From an uncultured Eubacterium sp. (GTDB lineage: Bacteria > Bacillota > Clostridia > Lachnospirales > Lachnospiraceae): DNA of 56,444 bases. The DNA lies in NCBI GenBank assembly GCA_910584795.1, contig CAJUBZ010000007.1, positions 1 through 56,444 on the forward strand, written 5' to 3'. The notes below the pieces were generated by a model. It was not told where the DNA came from and searched no databases. It saw only the letters and a list, made by a program, of their open reading frames with translations. This document shows, one piece after another, positions 7,980 to 17,401 of the stretch; position 1 is the stretch's first letter; each line of letters begins with the position of its first letter. The position numbers were made by a program, and so were the translations under genes.

Positions 7980-9914
7980 ATGAAAAACACATGGATTAGA
8001 AAAATATCAACAGTATTGGCAATCACTCTGATTATACAGTCAGCAATGGGATTAAAACTATTTTCTATAACTGTAAAAGCAGGAGACAAAGGTGTGGAGG
8101 AGCAGACGGCAGGAGTAGAATTTATTGCTGATGAAGGTGTGCCTGGTGAAGAAACTTCTGAAACAGAGACAACAGGGGAAGGAGATACAGAGGAATCAAC
8201 TACGGAAGAACCTACTACTGAGCCTCCAACAGAACCACCAACCACGGAAGAACCCACTACACCGGATTATGAGATTATTGATGATGTATATAAAGTAAAA
8301 AACAATGTATTGATAGAGTATTTAGGAGATAAGAAAGACAAAACGATTACCAGTCTTATAATTCCGGCAAAAATTACAACAATCAAGGCAAATGTATTTG
8401 AAAAGTGCCAGTACATAAAAAAAGTAACTTTTGAAAATGGAAGCAAGCTATCAAAGATAGAAAAGTATGCGTTCAAAGATTGCGGAGCTTTAAAAACTGT
8501 ATCTTTACCGAAAGGACTAAAAACAATTGGATATAAAGCTTTTGGCTTATGCACATCTTTAGAAAAGTTTACGATTCCCGGCTCTATAACTTATGGGAAT
8601 CAGATTTTTGGAAGCAGTGGAACTGTCAAGACAGTAACTTTTGGAAGCGGAATAAAAACAATTCCGGAAAATATTCTAAAAAATGCAGGGAGTGTGGAAA
8701 GTGTAACAATCCCAAGCAAAGTAACCAGCATAGGTAAAAATGCATTTTATAACTGCATGTCATTAAAAAAAGTATCGTTGCCAAGTACGGTAACAGTATT
8801 AAATGCATCAGCATTTTATAATTGTAAAGCGATGACGAAATTTACAATGTCAAAGAATGTAACAACGATTGGAAAAAATGTATTTAAAAATTGCACTAAT
8901 TTAAAAGCAATCACATTATATAAAAACATTAAAAGTATTGGTTTGGGAGCCTTTTCAGGGGATAAAAATATTGTGTTGAAAGTTTATGCGAACTCAAAAG
9001 GAAAGGCATATGCCAGAGCCAATAAAATAAAGTGGGACTATACGGATTCAGAGAAAAAAAGAAGAGCTGCAAATCAGGCAATTTATGATGAGTATACAAA
9101 AAAGATAAATGCAAAAGATAAAAAGAAATATAAGTTAAAATATTTGTCCGACTATGTTCCGCAAGGGAATTGTTTAATAGGAAAATACCTTGTGGTATCA
9201 ATGTATCATAAGTCCTTATCAAAACGATCGGTATTAGTTTTGTATAATAAAAGTACAGGAAAGTTTGCCAAGACCATTGTATTGCCATATCGTGACCATG
9301 TAGGAGCCGTTACAAATGTTAAGGGAAGATTGGTAGTGAGTCTGAATAACATTTCGGTTTATGATTATCTGGCGGTATATAATTATAGTAAAATAAAAAA
9401 GGTAAAACACGGAAAGGTCTTAAAACCTGCTTACAGGGTTCAGGTGTCAGGCAGTGCTGATTTTGCAGCGTTTGATGGAACGTATTTCTGGGCAGGACGC
9501 AGTGCAGATACATCATATGCGACAATGCAGGGATATAAAGTAAAGGTAAAGAAGAAAAAATTGACATTTACCAGAAAATACAGTTATTATGTTCCGGCGA
9601 ATACACAGGGACTTATTGTAAAAAAAATTAGTAAAACCAATCGCAGGTTTATTTTTTCTCAGTCGTATGGAAGATTGAATAATTCGGCACTGATTACATA
9701 TACAAAAAAAATCAGTAAGTCCGGCGGGCTGGGAATACCAAAGAAAACATTGACGATGCCGTCTATGCTGGAAGGAATTGTGCTTAGCAGCGGTAAGTAT
9801 ATGTATATGGTTTATGAGTCGGCAGCGGGGCTGTATTGTGGAAATCCGGACAATACCAGTGAGATACAAATAAAATATGTCTGCAGGATAAAGGCAAATA
9901 AATTAGGAATTTAA
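7980..9914 (+). CDS. Secreted BspA-type leucine-rich repeat surface protein
   Basis: Encodes 644 residues. An N-terminal signal peptide (about 1-35, KISTVLAITLIIQSAMG) is followed by a Thr/Glu/Pro-rich linker (about 55-97) with TTEEPTTEPPTEPPTTEEP. Residues about 105-335 are at least eight BspA-type LRR_5 repeats (pattern KAFxxCxxLKxVxLPxxxxxIGxxAFxxC). The C-terminal part (about 365-644) is Lys- and Tyr-rich with repeating beta-strand pattern (YLVVSMYHKSL, LVVSLNNISVYDYLAVYNY), possibly a propeller-like fold. No LPXTG or lipobox is visible. It is likely extracellular, for binding glycans or host or neighbour surfaces. SD AGGAG precedes the ATG by 7 bases. Confidence 0.85.
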   Translation: MKNTWIRKISTVLAITLIIQSAMGLKLFSITVKAGDKGVEEQTAGVEFIADEGVPGEETSETETTGEGDTEESTTEEPTTEPPTEPPTTEEPTTPDYEIIDDVYKVKNNVLIEYLGDKKDKTITSLIIPAKITTIKANVFEKCQYIKKVTFENGSKLSKIEKYAFKDCGALKTVSLPKGLKTIGYKAFGLCTSLEKFTIPGSITYGNQIFGSSGTVKTVTFGSGIKTIPENILKNAGSVESVTIPSKVTSIGKNAFYNCMSLKKVSLPSTVTVLNASAFYNCKAMTKFTMSKNVTTIGKNVFKNCTNLKAITLYKNIKSIGLGAFSGDKNIVLKVYANSKGKAYARANKIKWDYTDSEKKRRAANQAIYDEYTKKINAKDKKKYKLKYLSDYVPQGNCLIGKYLVVSMYHKSLSKRSVLVLYNKSTGKFAKTIVLPYRDHVGAVTNVKGRLVVSLNNISVYDYLAVYNYSKIKKVKHGKVLKPAYRVQVSGSADFAAFDGTYFWAGRSADTSYATMQGYKVKVKKKKLTFTRKYSYYVPANTQGLIVKKISKTNRRFIFSQSYGRLNNSALITYTKKISKSGGLGIPKKTLTMPSMLEGIVLSSGKYMYMVYESAAGLYCGNPDNTSEIQIKYVCRIKANKLGI

Positions 9915-10140
9915 AAAATGTAGCATTATCAATAAATTATTATAGTACAAAATATAAGTACAATGTATCTGTGTATTATGTATATAAAAGATGTTCGTAT
10001 ACAGAAACAGATTATATTGAACGTAAAATTCCTTCAGATTTTTTGAAAAAAACAAATGTACTGAAGAAGCAATAAAGCATATTAAAAAGAGTGGATTTTT
10101 TATTAATAAATAATAAAGGTTTTAGAAGTTTCTAAATAGA
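9915..10140. other. Intergenic stretch, no supported gene
   Basis: AT-rich sequence with no frame having both start and ribosome site. A stretch around 9975-10070 reads coherently (ETDYIERKIPSDFLKK) without a start, so it may be an old gene fragment. Confidence 0.35.
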
Positions 10141-10180
10141 AAAGGCGGATATGGTCTCACGATCATAGCTGCCTTTTTTG
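10141..10180 (+). terminator. Strong intrinsic terminator
   Basis: AAAGGC (10141-10146) pairs with GCCTTT (10170-10175), with an inner stem TATGGTC/GATCATA, followed by a T-run. It separates the LRR gene from the glucanase gene. Confidence 0.8.
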
Positions 10181-10356
10181 TTTAGAAATTTTTTGCAATG
10201 CTGTTGTTCTCTTATTATGCATTGTTTATAAATGTCGAATAAAAATATTTTTATATAAAAACAAAAACTTAATTTCAAAATTGTCTCTATATATAATTCA
10301 AAAGCAATCATTTTGATGAATGAAAAGGCTTACAAAATGCGTGAAAAAAGTGAAAA

Positions 10357-10373
10357 TTGTACAAACTGTACAA
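10357..10373. promoter_or_regulatory. Operator-like inverted repeat upstream of the GH81 gene
   Basis: TTGTAC-AAACT-GTACAA is a 6-bp perfect inverted repeat with a 5-bp spacer, about 65 bp downstream of a TATAAT at about 10291. It could bind a dimeric regulator of the glucanase; no regulator is identified. Confidence 0.35.
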
Positions 10374-10467
10374 AAATAGCGATAAAACAATTTCAAAATT
10401 GTAAGAATGTTGCAAAAAACATTTTTATCAAATATCCTTAGAATATGTTTTTTATGCTGGGAGAGAG

Positions 10468-10545
10468 TTTTAGCCGGCAAAGAACGGAAATAGCGCTATA
10501 AAGAAACAGCTAAAAATGTGTAGAGGCTCCGGAACCAATACACGA
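10468..10545 (+). promoter_or_regulatory. Structured 5' leader of the GH81 gene
   Basis: TTTTAGC (10468-10474) pairs with GCTAAAA (10509-10515) and encloses two small hairpins, CCG/CGG and the palindrome ATAGCGCTAT (10490-10499). This is followed by a GTGTA/TACAC hairpin (10518-10543) and then the AGGAGG ribosome site. It does not match riboswitch cores I know. Confidence 0.4.
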
Positions 10546-10564
10546 AGCAGTAGGAGGCAAAAAA

Positions 10565-13500
10565 ATGAGAAAAGGTAATCTATTTACCAAGGTAAAAAAA
10601 GCGACAGCAGTAATGCTCGCGACAGCGATGGTGCTTAGTGCAGCACCAATGCAGAATGTAAAGGCGGCAGATGATTCGCCTTATGTAATTTCACAGGGAA
10701 GAATGGTTTATGCAAGTTCATCAGTAGGAAACAGCGATCCGGCATATGCAATTGACGGATCAAAGTCTACTAGATGGGAAAGTGCCTGGGAAAATAATGA
10801 CGAATGGATTTATGTGGATTTGGGGAAAGTAACTAATTTCACAAGCGTTAAACTTTATTGGGAAGGCGCTTATGCAAAAGAATATAAGATTCAGACTTCT
10901 AACGATGAAGAAAATTGGAATACAGTTTATACAAACAATAATTGTAACGGAGGAAACGAACAACTTGATATACAGGGAAGTGCAAGATATGTCAGAATAT
11001 ATATGACAAAGAAAGCACTAACAGCCTATGGATATTCACTTTACGAATTTGAAGTGTACGGAACAGACGGAGTGACAAAGAGACCTGTAGATTATGGTAC
11101 AAATATTGCAGAAAATAAAAATGTTCAGGCATCATCTTTACGAGATGTGTGGTGGATGTATGATGATAATGGTGTTATTGATCAGTCATCTGTTCTTGCA
11201 AAGAATGCAGTAGATGGGAATGATAATACATATTGGTGCTCCGGTGAAAGCGATAAACAGTGGTTTATGGTGGATTTGGGAAGAAATTATGACATCGGAC
11301 GTGTGGTAATTGACTGGAATTCCGATGCAGGAAAAATGTATGACATTCAGGTATCAACTAACGGAAATGATTGGACAACAGTTTACAGACAGTTAAAAGG
11401 ATACGGATATGAAGTAGCTGATGTACCAATGTTTGCTACGGCAAGATATGTCAGAATGAATGGATATACAAGAGTTGAAAGTGGAAGCGGATTTAGTATA
11501 AAAGAATTTAAGGTATATGAGTACAAAACAGGAGATGCAAAACCAACATACAATATACCGAATCTTCCGGAATCATATGTGGCATCAAATGGAAAAGGAA
11601 CATACCTTGCAAATTCCATGTATAATGAAAAAACAAAACTTCCAGTATATAAAGATGATTCTATAAATAGCCCGATAGACAGTAATGACTGGTGGCAGTC
11701 TATTTTAATTAACAAGTTTGGCAATACATTATGTACAATGCCTTTTAAGACAAAATATTCAACAAAAGGACTTGGAATATTAACAGCAACAGAAGGCTGG
11801 CTTCCGGATATGGGAGAGACAGATGTAAATGTGTCTGTAAATACAGAAACAGAAACAGACTTCTATATTTTGCCGGAGAATTTAGATAATGCAAGTGCAT
11901 GCGATAAAGTAATGGATTACAGTGATTATTCTGTAACAGCAGGGTTATATGATGACAGTCATCTGGCAATGAAGAGTACTTTTGTAAAAGGATCACCGTA
12001 TATCTTTACAGAATATGGAGATACAGAGACAATCTATATTTCATCTTCAAACATAACATCTATTTTTGACGGAAACGGAAATGAAATTTTAACAAACAAT
12101 CTTGCTACATTAAAGACGGACCATATTGGTCTTGAGATAACAGATAGTGATAATAAGGCAAAGACAAAAACTTCAAAGAGTTACTATGCTTTGTCTGTAC
12201 CGGAAAATACAACATTCAAGAAAATTGGAAGTTATATTAGAGTAACATTCCCAGGTAAGAATGGATATATGTCAATCGGTACAATGCTAAATAAGTCACA
12301 AATAGAGACATTCTATCGTCATGGATATGCATTTGTAACAGATACAAGTGTAACTTACGATTATAACGACAGTAATGCAAAGATTACATCAAACTACAGT
12401 GTAACAACAACAGTAAAAAGAGCTGGGTTCTCAAATCAGACCTTCCAGTGCATGTTACCACACCAGTGGAAGAATTCTACAGATGATAATGCTTCATTTG
12501 CAACTTATACATCTGTCAGAGGAGATATGAAAGCAATCGAAGGAAACTCTTTCAAGACTGTTTCAGAATTTGCAGGACTTCTACCTACTTTTGCACTTCC
12601 AACAGGTTCAGACTTTGATGGAGAAGCACTTTTAGGATATTTGAATCAATTAGAAGATGCTACAAAGAATTTGAACCCTGCAGGAGATGCTTATTGGGAA
12701 GGAAAGAACTTACATCCACTTGGAATGGGAGTTCTCATGGCAGATCAGATTGGAGAGACAGAATTAAGAGATACTTTCTTAAAGAGAATGAAGAAGATAT
12801 TAGTAAACTGGTTTACATACGATGGAAAGGATGATATTAGCTACTTCATCTATAACCAGAACTGGGGAACATTGTATTATGAACAGAGTGAGTTTGGAGC
12901 AAACGCAGCAATCTGTGACCATCACTTTACATATGGATATTTCATGTTTGCAGCGACAGTACTTGCGACATATGATGAAGAATTTTACAACGATTATAAA
13001 GGTATGATTGAGATGATGATTCGTGATTATGCGAACCCATCAGACAATGATAGTGAATATTGCAGATTCAGAGCGTATGATTTATATGAAGGACATTCAT
13101 GGGCAGGAGGATATGCAGATAATGATTCAGGTAACAATCAGGAATCAGCCAGTGAGTCTTTATTCAGCTGGGTAAGCATGTATCTCTGGGGTGTGCTTAC
13201 AAATAATGACACATATAGAGATGCAGGTGTGTTTGGTTTTACAAATGAAATGGAAGCAGTAGAACAGTACTGGTTCGATTATGATAAAGATAACTGGGTT
13301 GAAGAATGGCCATATGACGTAGTTGGTCAGGTATATGGCGGCATTAACTTCTACGGAACATTCTTCGGAGGACAGCCATTATACGTATATGGAATCCAGT
13401 GGTTACCGATTTCAGAATATTTAACATACTATGGCATGAATCAGGAAAGATGTGCTGAAATTTATCAGAGTCTTGTAACAGATACAGATGTTGCGATGGA

Positions 13501-16114
13501 TAAGGCAGTGAAAGTTGCAAATAAAGAAGGAAAGAGTCAGGAAGAAATTGATAAGATGCTGAGAGAGTATCCACATCCGGATACAGGCTGGCAGCATATT
13601 ACATGGCCATTCCTTTCACAGACAAATCCGGACCTTGCTTTAAACAAATTCTTAGAGAATGATACAAAGGTACAGAGAACAGATACAGCGAATACTTACT
13701 GGTTCATTCATGCAATGAAAGAATTAGGAGTTAAGACTACAGACATTATTGCTACAGGAGACTGTTCAGCAGCAGTTTATTATAATAAGTCTACAGATAA
13801 ATATACAGCAACTGTTTGGAATCCAACAAACGAAACAAAAGTAGTAACATTTAACAATAAGTCAGGAAGAATTGGTACAGCAACCATTGGTGCTAAAGCC
13901 TTAGTAAGTTTTGAGGTATATAAAGACAGAAACTTTAATATTGTACAGGCAGAAACACCTGAAATTTCCGTACCATCTGGTGAATATGATGATACACAGT
14001 ATGTAACAATTAAAACCAAAACGGAAGGTGCAACAATTCACTATACAGTAGATGGAGCAATGCCTACAAAATCATCACCGATATATGATGGCACATTTGC
14101 AGTATCAAGCACTGCTACAGTAAAAGCAATTGCAGTAAAAGATGAATGTATTACATCAGCAATGGCAACCAGCACAATTACAGTAAATGGTACACCGGTA
14201 TCTCTTGATACAAATATTGCTCTAGGCAAAGAAGTAACAGTATCTTCAGCAGAAAATCCATCCGTTGGTGGAGACAAGATTGTAGATAATGATACAAGCA
14301 CAAGATGGTCATCAGAGTTTAACGATAATGAACATTGTACAATAGACTTAGGAAGAAATTATACAATTAATAAAGTAACATTTAACTGGGAAGCATCTTA
14401 TGCAAAAGCGTATAAGTTACAGACATCAGTGGATAGAAATAACTGGAATACAGTATATGAAACTTCAAACTGCAAGGGTGGAGAAGAAGAAATTATATTT
14501 GATGCAACAACATGTAGATATGTGAGAATGCAGGGTGTAAAGAGAGCATTAGCTTATGGATACTCTTTATGGGAAATGGGAGTATATGAGGCAGCTACTG
14601 TACAGAACCCACAGTTTAGTCTGGCATCAGGTACGTATAATGGAACACAGAATCTGACAATTACCAGCCCGACAAAGGGTGTAGAAATCAGATATACAAC
14701 AGATGGTTCCACACCAAATGAAAATTCAAAACTTTATGTTCCAACGGTAAAGATTAGCAAAGATACAACAATGAAAGCTATCGCATACAGAAAGGGAATG
14801 ATAACATCTGGTGTGTCAACTGCTGAATATAAGATTAATGGTGGAAGTACAGAGGAACCGGGAGATGTTGTTACAGGAGAAAATCTTGCAAAGAATAAGA
14901 ATGTTACAGCATCAGGAGAAGAAAATGATGCAATGAAAGCATCCAATGCAGTTGATGGTAACAATGGAACCCGCTGGTCTTCAGATTATTCGGATGATGC
15001 ATGGATTTGTGTAAACCTTGGTAAGACATACAAAATAGGCAAAGTCGTTCTTAATTGGGAAGGTGCTTACGGAAAAGCTTATAAGATACAGACATCTGTA
15101 GATGGAAATGACTGGACAACAGTGAAGAATGTAACAGATGGAAATGGTGGAATTGACACTATCACATTTGCAGAAACAGATGCAAAATATGTGAGAATGC
15201 AGGGAGTGACAAGAGCATTACCATATGGATATTCCTTATGGGAGATGGAAGTATATGGGGCAGGTTCTACAGGTGGTAATGAAGAGCCGGAAGAACCATC
15301 AGGAACAAATCTTGCAAAAGGCAAAAAGACAACACAGTCCGGTTCGGAGGGCACAGCAATGTCTGCTGATAATGCAACAGACGGAAATACAGGTACCCGC
15401 TGGTCATCAGATTTTGCAGATGATGCATGGATGGCAATAGATTTAGGTAAAACTTATACAGTAAGCAAGGTTGTATTAAACTGGGAAGGAGCTTACGGAA
15501 AAGCTTATAAGATACAGACATCTGTAGATGGAAATAACTGGACAACAGTGAAGAATGTAACAGATGGAAAAGGCGGTGTAGAGACAATCACATTTACAGC
15601 AACAGATGCAAGATACGTAAAAATGCAGGGTGTAACAAGAGCTCTTCCATATGGATATTCAATCTGGGAGATGGAAGTATACGGAAAAGGTTCTACAGGA
15701 GGAAATGAAGAGCCGGATGTAAGCGGAGTAAATGTGGCAAAAGGTGGAACAGCAGATGCTTCCGGTTCTGAGGCAGATGGAACATCTGCAAGATATGCCT
15801 TTGATGGAAATAATGGAACCCGCTGGTCATCAAACTTCTCAGATGATGCATGGATAAGTGTTGACCTTGGAAAGGCATATACAATTAATAAAGTAGTTCT
15901 CAACTGGGAAGGTGCTTATGGCGAAAGTTATAAGATTCAGACATCAACAGATGGTAAGACATGGAAAACAGTTAAGAGCCTTACAGGTCAGAATGGTGGT
16001 ATTGACACTGTAACATTTGATGCAGTAAGTGCCAGATACGTAAAAATGCAGGGTGTGAAGAGAGCACTTCCATATGGATATTCCTTATGGGAAATGGAAG
16101 TATATACGAAATAG
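10565..16114 (+). CDS. Secreted multidomain GH81 endo-beta-1,3-glucanase
   Basis: Encodes 1849 residues with signal peptide 1-35 (cleavage likely after NVKA). Order: two discoidin-like (F5/8C, CBM32-type) modules at about 36-167 and 178-328; GH81 catalytic region about 340-1120; chitobiase-C-like beta module about 1135-1210; discoidin 3 about 1215-1345; second chitobiase-C-like module about 1350-1430; discoidins 4, 5 and 6 about 1438-1849. GH81 hallmarks are GHSWAGG (843-849) and NQESASE, whose E860 and E864 are spaced by four as in known GH81 active sites; D785 (CDHHFTYGYF) is the likely acid. GH81 enzymes cut laminarin-type beta-1,3-glucan, so fungal, algal or callose glucan is the likely substrate. 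No anchor motif is visible. The three last modules are near-identical in stretches of DNA. Confidence 0.92.
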   Translation: MRKGNLFTKVKKATAVMLATAMVLSAAPMQNVKAADDSPYVISQGRMVYASSSVGNSDPAYAIDGSKSTRWESAWENNDEWIYVDLGKVTNFTSVKLYWEGAYAKEYKIQTSNDEENWNTVYTNNNCNGGNEQLDIQGSARYVRIYMTKKALTAYGYSLYEFEVYGTDGVTKRPVDYGTNIAENKNVQASSLRDVWWMYDDNGVIDQSSVLAKNAVDGNDNTYWCSGESDKQWFMVDLGRNYDIGRVVIDWNSDAGKMYDIQVSTNGNDWTTVYRQLKGYGYEVADVPMFATARYVRMNGYTRVESGSGFSIKEFKVYEYKTGDAKPTYNIPNLPESYVASNGKGTYLANSMYNEKTKLPVYKDDSINSPIDSNDWWQSILINKFGNTLCTMPFKTKYSTKGLGILTATEGWLPDMGETDVNVSVNTETETDFYILPENLDNASACDKVMDYSDYSVTAGLYDDSHLAMKSTFVKGSPYIFTEYGDTETIYISSSNITSIFDGNGNEILTNNLATLKTDHIGLEITDSDNKAKTKTSKSYYALSVPENTTFKKIGSYIRVTFPGKNGYMSIGTMLNKSQIETFYRHGYAFVTDTSVTYDYNDSNAKITSNYSVTTTVKRAGFSNQTFQCMLPHQWKNSTDDNASFATYTSVRGDMKAIEGNSFKTVSEFAGLLPTFALPTGSDFDGEALLGYLNQLEDATKNLNPAGDAYWEGKNLHPLGMGVLMADQIGETELRDTFLKRMKKILVNWFTYDGKDDISYFIYNQNWGTLYYEQSEFGANAAICDHHFTYGYFMFAATVLATYDEEFYNDYKGMIEMMIRDYANPSDNDSEYCRFRAYDLYEGHSWAGGYADNDSGNNQESASESLFSWVSMYLWGVLTNNDTYRDAGVFGFTNEMEAVEQYWFDYDKDNWVEEWPYDVVGQVYGGINFYGTFFGGQPLYVYGIQWLPISEYLTYYGMNQERCAEIYQSLVTDTDVAMDKAVKVANKEGKSQEEIDKMLREYPHPDTGWQHITWPFLSQTNPDLALNKFLENDTKVQRTDTANTYWFIHAMKELGVKTTDIIATGDCSAAVYYNKSTDKYTATVWNPTNETKVVTFNNKSGRIGTATIGAKALVSFEVYKDRNFNIVQAETPEISVPSGEYDDTQYVTIKTKTEGATIHYTVDGAMPTKSSPIYDGTFAVSSTATVKAIAVKDECITSAMATSTITVNGTPVSLDTNIALGKEVTVSSAENPSVGGDKIVDNDTSTRWSSEFNDNEHCTIDLGRNYTINKVTFNWEASYAKAYKLQTSVDRNNWNTVYETSNCKGGEEEIIFDATTCRYVRMQGVKRALAYGYSLWEMGVYEAATVQNPQFSLASGTYNGTQNLTITSPTKGVEIRYTTDGSTPNENSKLYVPTVKISKDTTMKAIAYRKGMITSGVSTAEYKINGGSTEEPGDVVTGENLAKNKNVTASGEENDAMKASNAVDGNNGTRWSSDYSDDAWICVNLGKTYKIGKVVLNWEGAYGKAYKIQTSVDGNDWTTVKNVTDGNGGIDTITFAETDAKYVRMQGVTRALPYGYSLWEMEVYGAGSTGGNEEPEEPSGTNLAKGKKTTQSGSEGTAMSADNATDGNTGTRWSSDFADDAWMAIDLGKTYTVSKVVLNWEGAYGKAYKIQTSVDGNNWTTVKNVTDGKGGVETITFTATDARYVKMQGVTRALPYGYSIWEMEVYGKGSTGGNEEPDVSGVNVAKGGTADASGSEADGTSARYAFDGNNGTRWSSNFSDDAWISVDLGKAYTINKVVLNWEGAYGESYKIQTSTDGKTWKTVKSLTGQNGGIDTVTFDAVSARYVKMQGVKRALPYGYSLWEMEVYTK
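14877..16111 (+). repeat. Three tandem discoidin-module repeats in the glucanase gene
   Basis: Modules starting near 14877, 15300 and 15724 (period about 425 bp) share long DNA matches, for example an 80-base stretch near 15064 and 15491 that is almost identical. The last is the most diverged. Recent intragenic duplication, possible site of unequal crossover or misassembly. Confidence 0.85.
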
Positions 16115-16138
16115 ACGAAAACAATACAATAGCATATT

Positions 16139-16206
16139 AACGTTGTCAACAAAAAAGCAACGTTATCAACAAAAATATTGCCCTCTTTCTTAAGGAAATT
16201 TATACT
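16139..16206 (+). promoter_or_regulatory. LytTR-type promoter 1 (foldase-protease operon)
   Basis: Direct repeats AACGTTGTCAAC (16139-16150) and AACGTTATCAAC (16159-16170), period exactly 20 bp. A TTGCCC/TATACT pair follows (16178-16183 and 16201-16206, 17-bp spacer). There are 30 bp between the second repeat and the -10. The same geometry occurs at 19396 and 21527. Direct repeats about two helical turns apart upstream of a weak -35 are typical of LytTR activators such as AgrA and ComE. Confidence 0.8.
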
Positions 16207-16237
16207 TTTAGTATAGACAAGACTTAGGAAAGAGGGC
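16180..16237. repeat. Imperfect inverted repeat over promoter 1
   Basis: A 15-base arm at 16180-16194 (GCCCTCTTTCTTAAG) matches its partner at 16223-16237 in 14 of 15 positions, with an inner TATAC-TTTTA-GTATA. It is centred near the -10. The same design is perfect at 19430-19500. Confidence 0.85.
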
Positions 16238-16272
16238 ATTTATGTTGTAAAATTAAAGAGAGGAATAATTGC

Positions 16273-17337
16273 ATGAAAAAAATAAAAAAGATAGTTTTTA
16301 TATGGATAATACTATTGTTATTTTTGTTAAGTATATTTGTGTATTATTTGTTCTTTAAAGAAGAGATAGAAATAAGTTATGAAGCGGTTCAGTATTTGAA
16401 TGACTTAAAGGTTACTGATTTTAATGTGACTTATAATGATAAAGATAAAATAATACAAAAGGTAAAGCAAAATAAAGCAATAGTGACAAATGAAGAAATA
16501 AAAAAGTATATAGATGATGAACTTTTAATTGCAGGCGATTTTATTGAAATTAAAGATAGAGATAGTGTAAAGATGGGTGATTTTGTAGAATTATCATGCA
16601 CTGTTTTTGTTAAGGGAAGATTAGTAAATGAACTAAAACAAGAAGTTTTAAAAGTTGGAGCGGGTTATTATGGTAAAGAGTTTGAAGAAAAATTAATTGG
16701 AGTGCAAAAAAATAAAAAAACTGTGTTTGAAATAATAGTACCTAAAAATGAAGAAAAGTATGCAGGGCAAAAAGAAAAAATAGAAGTGCTTGTAACAAAA
16801 ATACAATATAAGAATGAGCAACGATTAACAAATGAATATGTTAGAAAAAATTTTGAAGGACTTAATAATATTCATGATTATTATAGGTATGTAAAACAAA
16901 CTATAGCAGATGAAAAAAACTTGGAGCAGCAGAACAAAATAAAAAATAATATAAAGAAGCAACTAGCTACAATATATAATGTAAAAATAAAAGAAGAACA
17001 AAAAGCGTTATATGCAAAAAAAATATATGGTGAGTATTGTAAAATGGCGGAATCCATGGGAGTTACCATGGAGGAGTTTTCTAATAAAATTTATGGCAAA
17101 TCGAAAAAACAATTTGCAAATCAATGCTACGAAGAAGCGATTGATGATTTAGAAACAATTATATTATTTGGCGTTTTATCAAAAAAAGAGAAAATATCTG
17201 TAAAAGAGAAAGATATAAAATCATATATAAATAATTGCAAAAATACAAAAGATGATTTTGATAACTCTTCCAATTATTATAATTATGTGAAATATAGATT
17301 TATGGAAGATAAAGTAGTTCAGTTGTATAAATATTAA
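16273..17337 (+). CDS. Membrane-anchored trigger-factor/FKBP-like foldase
   Basis: Encodes 354 residues. A short basic N-terminus and one membrane segment (about 6-28) place the rest outside the cell. Residues about 85-180 resemble the FKBP-type PPIase domain of trigger factor (VKMGDFVELSCTVFVKG, then KEFEEKLIGVQKNKKTVFEI and YAGQKEKIEVLVTKI). The helical part (about 185-354) resembles the trigger-factor C-terminal arms. Such extracellular foldases help secreted proteins fold; the gene directly downstream encodes a secreted protease, a plausible client. It is the first gene behind LytTR-type promoter 1. Codons are strongly A/T-biased compared with flanking genes, as throughout 16273-22769. 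The PPIase active residues were not checked individually. Confidence 0.7.
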   Translation: MKKIKKIVFIWIILLLFLLSIFVYYLFFKEEIEISYEAVQYLNDLKVTDFNVTYNDKDKIIQKVKQNKAIVTNEEIKKYIDDELLIAGDFIEIKDRDSVKMGDFVELSCTVFVKGRLVNELKQEVLKVGAGYYGKEFEEKLIGVQKNKKTVFEIIVPKNEEKYAGQKEKIEVLVTKIQYKNEQRLTNEYVRKNFEGLNNIHDYYRYVKQTIADEKNLEQQNKIKNNIKKQLATIYNVKIKEEQKALYAKKIYGEYCKMAESMGVTMEEFSNKIYGKSKKQFANQCYEEAIDDLETIILFGVLSKKEKISVKEKDIKSYINNCKNTKDDFDNSSNYYNYVKYRFMEDKVVQLYKY

Positions 17338-17401
17338 AGTATATTTTGAGCTATATGAAAATTGAATAGTTAGAAAATATTTAAATTATGGGAGGTTGAA
17401 A

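Noticed and set aside
10468..10545. c-di-GMP or other known riboswitch before the glucanase gene
   Set aside because: Conserved core sequences of the classes I know (for example GGCAAACC...GACGCAAAGC) are absent.
10760..16239. Several antisense open frames over the glucanase gene
   Set aside because: They repeat with the duplicated modules, lack ribosome sites and mirror the codon pattern of the sense gene.
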